DNA of 9,547 nt from Deltaproteobacteria bacterium (lineage in GTDB: Bacteria > Desulfobacterota > Deferrisomatia > Deferrisomatales > Deferrisomataceae), in NCBI GenBank assembly GCA_013152215.1, contig JAADGT010000100.1:1-9547 (forward strand), read 5' to 3'. The notes beneath the pieces are model-generated. The model had not been told where the DNA came from. It searched no databases and was given only the letters and a program-made list of their open reading frames with translations. The position numbers were made by a program, and so were the translations under genes. Of the stretch, positions 6,550-9,547 are shown piece after piece. How positions within the stretch are numbered: the stretch's first letter is position 1; each line of letters starts with the position of its first letter.

Positions 6550-7539
6550 CTATCCGACCCGGCGCAGCCAGGCCAGCGCCTTTCGGCCCGAGTGCTTTCC
6601 CCGGACGATCTCGTGGCGCCGCCCGACGAGCTGGGGGGGAAAGGGCTCGTAGAGCCCTGGGGATTTCAGGAGCCCGTCCACGTGGATGCCCGACTCGTGG
6701 CGGAACGCGTCACGGCCGACCACGGGTTTGCCCGGGGGAATGGGCCGCGACGCCCGCCGAGCCACGCCATGGGCAAGCCCGGAGAGGCGGGAAAGCCGCA
6801 CGCCCGTGGGCGCCCCGAGACAACGCCACAGGGCCACAGCCACCTCCTCCAGGGCTGCGTTGCCCGCCCTCTCGCCGAGTCCGAGCACCGTGACGCTCAG
6901 CCAACCGGCGCCGGCCCGCGCCGCCGCCACCGCGTTGGCCGTGGCCATGCCGAGGTCGTTGTGGCCGTGGAACTCCAGGGGCACGGAGACCGAGGTGGAG
7001 AGCCCCTTCACCAGCTCCTGCGCCTCAGCCGGGTCGAGCACCCCGACCGTGTCGGCCACCCGGACCCGAAGCGCCCCCGCGCGCTCGGCGGCCCGGGCGG
7101 CCTCGGCAAGGAACCCCCGATCGGCCCGGGAGGCATCTTCGAGGCCGAGCACGATCTCCATCCCCAGACGACGTGCGTGGCGCCCCAGCTCCCCGATCCG
7201 GCGCAGCGCGGTGGTCCGGCTCCAGCCGAGCTTGGTACCGATCATGAGGTCGGACGCCGGCACGCACACCCCGGCCCGCCGCGCCCCCAAGGCGCGGGCA
7301 GCCTCGAGGTCACGCTCCCGGGCGCGGCACCACACAGAGACCGGAACCGGGAGACCGAGCCGAAGCACCCGGCGGATGCCCTCGGCCTCGTCCCCCCCCA
7401 TGGCCGCCGTGCCCGCCTCGATCTCGTCGACCCCCGCCTCGGCCAGGGCCCGCGCCAGTTCTTCCTTGACCTCCGGGCGGAACGCCACCCCCGGGGTCTG
7501 CTCCCCGTCCCGGAGCGTCGTGTCGCACAGCCGGATCAC
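6550..7539 (-). CDS. nifV: NifV, homocitrate synthase
   Basis: 329 aa enzyme that condenses acetyl-CoA with 2-oxoglutarate to homocitrate, the organic ligand of FeMo-co. It is a TIM-barrel member of the DRE-TIM/isopropylmalate synthase family: DTTLRDGEQTPGVAF (6-20), the metal-binding HGHND (191-195), GLGERAGN (220-227), HESGIHVDG (281-289) and GKHSG (314-318). It ends soon after GKHSG, some 40-50 residues earlier than the roughly 380-aa NifV proteins I know, so part of the C-terminal region is missing although the catalytic barrel is complete. The GTG start at 7539 shares GTGA with the modC stop and has GGAGG seven bases upstream. Isopropylmalate or citramalate synthase are alternatives on sequence alone; the nif setting decides for NifV. 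Confidence 0.92.
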   Translation of the reverse strand: MIRLCDTTLRDGEQTPGVAFRPEVKEELARALAEAGVDEIEAGTAAMGGDEAEGIRRVLRLGLPVPVSVWCRARERDLEAARALGARRAGVCVPASDLMIGTKLGWSRTTALRRIGELGRHARRLGMEIVLGLEDASRADRGFLAEAARAAERAGALRVRVADTVGVLDPAEAQELVKGLSTSVSVPLEFHGHNDLGMATANAVAAARAGAGWLSVTVLGLGERAGNAALEEVAVALWRCLGAPTGVRLSRLSGLAHGVARRASRPIPPGKPVVGRDAFRHESGIHVDGLLKSPGLYEPFPPQLVGRRHEIVRGKHSGRKALAWLRRVG

Positions 7540-8271
7540 GGTGCCGCCTCCCGGCGCACGGCCGGGACCAGGTGCTCGGCTGCGAAACGCGCGACCCGGC
7601 GCTTCCGGCAGATGCGTCGAAACGAGAGGACCTTCTCCACGGTCCCCTCCCGGAGCACCACCAGGTCGTCGGCCAGGGCCTCCACGTCGGCCGGGTCGTG
7701 GGTCACGAGGATCGTGGGCACCCGTTCGGGGGCGATCGCCCCGGCCAGGGACTCCCTGGCCCGGCGACGCAGGGGCGGATCGAGGGCGGAAAACGGCTCG
7801 TCTAGAAGGAGGATCCGGGGCCTGGGCGCCAGGGCCCGGGCGATGGCGACGCTGGGCCTGGCCGCCCGAGAGGCTCTCGGGCCGCTCATGGGCGAGCGCC
7901 GAGAGTTCGAACGCGTCGAGAAGTTCCTCGACCCTACACCGCGCCTCGGCCGACCAGCGGGACCGGGGGCCCAGGGCGTAGCCCACGTTCTCGGCCACGC
8001 TCAGGTGAGGGAACAGAGCATAGCCCTGGAACACCATCCCCACCAGGGGCGGGGCCCTCCGGCTCCGGGGCGGGGCAAGGGGGGCTCCGTCGACGGCCAC
8101 CCGGCACCGTGCACCGGACTCCAGCCCGGCGATGCTACGCAGGAGCAGGGTCTTTCCGGAGCCCGAGGGGCCGAACACCGCTACGCGGGGCCCGTCGCAC
8201 CGAAACGCGATGGCCGCCCGGAAAGTGCGCCGGCCGGACCGGCGTTCGTACCAAACCTCCACGTCGATCAT
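7536..8271 (-). pseudogene. modC: ModC, molybdate ABC transporter ATPase, with an apparent frameshift
   Basis: ATPase of the molybdate importer, on the cytoplasmic face of ModB. From ATG at 8271 the protein has Walker A GPSGSGKT, Q-loop MVFQGYALFPHLSVAENV and signature LSGGQAQR. It then loses frame at about 7848-7854. The next frame resumes with VAIARALAPRPRILLLDEPFSALD (Walker B) and TILVTHDPADVEALADD (H-loop), ending at TGA 7538-7536. The junction reads CAGCGTCGCC where CAG-CGN-GTC-GCC (QRVA) is expected, so two bases appear lost, for instance a CGCG reduced to CG. Repaired, the product would be about 245 aa, lacking the C-terminal TOBE/Mop domain of classical 350-aa ModC. It overlaps modA by ATGA and nifV by GTGA. 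A true mutation or a sequence error both fit; intact neighbours and otherwise well-conserved motifs favour an error or a very recent lesion. Confidence 0.85.
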
Positions 8272-9014
8272 GGCTCTTCCTCCTGGCAGGGGCCGAACCC
8301 CGCCTCGGCAAAGAGGGACCGGGCTACCGAGCCCCGGAGGAATGCGAGGAACCGGTATGCCTCCCCCTCATGGGGGCTTCCCGCCACCACGCCGACCACG
8401 TATCGGGCCCTGAGGGAGCTTGCGTCCACCACTCGGACCTCGGGGACGCCGGCACGGGCGTCGGTGCGAAACACGATCGCAGCGTCCACCTCGCCCCGGC
8501 GGGCGTAGGCCAGAGCCTGGCGCACGCTCGCCGCGAACATCGCCTTCGGGACCACCGCCTCCCACAATCTAAGCGCCTCCAGATGCTGGCGAGCGAGCCG
8601 GCCGGCCGGCACGAGGGACGGGTTCCCCAGGGCCACGCGTCGGACCGCGGCGGTCCCCAGGTCCGCCCATGAAGACACAAATCGGGCTCCCCTGGGCGCC
8701 ACGAGGGAGATCCGGTTGGTTGCGACGCACGTGAGGGAGCCACGGATGAGAACCCCCTCCCGAGCAAGGCGAAGGGCCTGGTCGGCATCCGCGAGCACCA
8801 CGGCGTCGAGGGGAGCGCCCCCGGCCACCTGCCGGCCGACCGTGCCGGAACTGGCGAAGCTCATGGCGGGCGGAGCCTCACCGACGGCCGAGGCGAACTC
8901 TCGGCCCACCGTCGGGAGGACGTCGGTGAGGCTCGAGGCCGCCCCCACCGCCAGGGGAGTTGCCGCGGCCAGGCCCGGCGCGAGAAGGCACAGGAGTAGA
9001 AGCTCCGGCCTCAT
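8268..9014 (-). CDS. modA: ModA, periplasmic molybdate-binding protein
   Basis: 248 aa substrate-binding component of the molybdate ABC importer. A short signal peptide is visible at about 1-18: one Arg and a Leu-rich core, with likely cleavage after the Ala run near 16-19. Family motifs follow: GAASSLTDVLPTV, FASSGTVGRQVAGGAPLDAVV, TNRISLVAP, ALGNPSLVPAGRLA and SVRQALAYARRGEVDAAIVF. ATG at 9014 overlaps the modB stop as ATGA, and its own stop overlaps modC as ATGA. Tungstate as an alternative substrate cannot be excluded, but the nif context points to molybdate for FeMo-co. In the gene order B-A-C the binding protein sits between the permease and the ATPase, unlike the common A-B-C order. 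Confidence 0.9.
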   Translation of the reverse strand: MRPELLLLCLLAPGLAAATPLAVGAASSLTDVLPTVGREFASAVGEAPPAMSFASSGTVGRQVAGGAPLDAVVLADADQALRLAREGVLIRGSLTCVATNRISLVAPRGARFVSSWADLGTAAVRRVALGNPSLVPAGRLARQHLEALRLWEAVVPKAMFAASVRQALAYARRGEVDAAIVFRTDARAGVPEVRVVDASSLRARYVVGVVAGSPHEGEAYRFLAFLRGSVARSLFAEAGFGPCQEEEP

Positions 9015-9547
9015 CGTCCCACCCGCGAGAGGACGGCGTCCGCGACGACAAGTAAGACCCCTCCGGTCAGCGCGGCCACAGCCACGAGAAGAAGGGCCTC
9101 CTGGTCACGCCCGGCCTGCACGGCCTCGTACACGGCCATGGGGAACGTCCGGGTGCGGCCGGGGAGGCTCCCGGCCACCATAAGCGTGGCCCCGAACTCC
9201 CCCAGGGCCCGGGCGAGGCCGAGGACCGTGCCAGCCGCGATGGGTTTCCATGCCAGGGGCAGCAGCACCCGCACGAAGGCGTGGGCCCGTGTGGGGCTGT
9301 AGAGCCGGGCCGCCTCCCGGAGTTCCACTGGAATCCCTTCCAGCCCGGCCCGGGCGGCACGGTACACCAGCGGGAAGGCCACGACCGCTCCAGCCACCAC
9401 GGCAGCGGTGGGGGTGAACACGAGGCGGGTCCCCAGGAACTCCCAGAGCCAGCCCAGGGGGCCGAACCGGCCGAGGAGCACGAGGAGCCCGAACCCGATC
9501 GCGGTTGGCGGGAGTGCCAGGGGCAGGGTGAACGCCACGTCCCACAG
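9011..9547 (-). CDS. modB: ModB, molybdate ABC transporter permease (5' end outside the window)
   Basis: 178 C-terminal residues of an inner-membrane permease. They include LPLALPPTAIGFGLL, several hydrophobic membrane segments, the ABC-ATPase contact region (EGIPVELREAARLYSPTRAHAF) and the ModB signature ALGEFGATLMVAGSLPGRTRTF, followed by a last membrane segment. The reading frame stays open to the window edge. ModB is usually about 225 aa, so roughly 45-50 N-terminal residues lie beyond it. A GTG at 9538 is unlikely to be the start because coding continues upstream as LWD. It overlaps modA by 4 bases. The family is clear from the EFGATLM motif and from adjacent modA and modC. Confidence 0.9.
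   Translation of the reverse strand: MWDVAFTLPLALPPTAIGFGLLVLLGRFGPLGWLWEFLGTRLVFTPTAAVVAGAVVAFPLVYRAARAGLEGIPVELREAARLYSPTRAHAFVRVLLPLAWKPIAAGTVLGLARALGEFGATLMVAGSLPGRTRTFPMAVYEAVQAGRDQEALLLVAVAALTGGVLLVVADAVLSRVGR

Noticed and set aside
3908..6652. Long plus-strand ORF of 914 codons spanning nifH and nifA, and similar plus-strand ORFs at 1963-3618 and 6511-8508
   Set aside because: They lie antisense to unmistakable nif and mod genes, are rich in His, Gly, Pro and Arg with no recognisable domain, and such open antisense frames are expected in DNA of roughly 70% GC.
6550..8271. A genuine bifunctional ABC-ATPase/homocitrate synthase protein
   Set aside because: The segment between the two halves is out-of-frame modC, rich in Pro, Gly and Arg. 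The correct modC continuation exists in the neighbouring frame and ends with a GTGA overlap at a nifV start that has its own ribosome binding site.

Overview
The window is a compact nitrogen-fixation (nif) and molybdate-uptake region. Every convincing gene lies on the minus strand, so transcription runs from the right edge to the left edge. Base composition is very GC-rich (roughly 70% by eye in the genes). NifH, NifE, NifN, NifB and NifA are all molybdenum-nitrogenase types. Together with the composition, the thioredoxin-like [2Fe-2S] ferredoxin and the sigma-54 promoter, this suggests a GC-rich bacterium of the Desulfobacterota (deltaproteobacterial) kind. That assignment is an inference from general sequence character, not from a search.

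Right block (about 9547 to 4904): modB (5' end outside the window), modA, modC, nifV and nifA. modB/modA, modA/modC and modC/nifV each share 4 bases (ATGA, ATGA, GTGA), so these four genes look translationally coupled. nifA follows nifV after 86 bases and ends at a strong intrinsic terminator (4850-4879). The block would import molybdate (ModABC), make homocitrate (NifV) and make the nif transcriptional activator (NifA). modC carries an apparent 2-base deletion between its ABC signature and Walker B motifs. As read, the gene is broken and its first half runs on in frame into nifV as a 573-codon ORF.

Intergenic region (4622-4903): the nifA terminator, then a markedly AT-richer stretch (about 45% GC) with a 7-bp inverted repeat and a 9-bp direct repeat, then a near-perfect sigma-54 promoter (4665-4680) facing nifH.

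Left block (4621 to 1): nifH, a [2Fe-2S] thioredoxin-like ferredoxin, nifE, nifN and nifB (3' end outside the window), tightly spaced and apparently one operon from the sigma-54 promoter. NifB makes the NifB-co precursor, NifEN is the scaffold that matures it, NifH inserts molybdenum and homocitrate (and is also the dinitrogenase reductase), and NifV supplies homocitrate. The window is therefore essentially a FeMo-cofactor assembly line plus molybdenum supply plus regulator. The catalytic nifD and nifK genes are absent: nifH goes straight to the ferredoxin and nifEN.

I see no RNA gene, CRISPR array or mobile element. The points most worth a second look are the modC lesion, the nifDK-less arrangement, the missing canonical NifA upstream activator sequence beside a clear sigma-54 promoter, and the coupling of molybdate transport to nifA.
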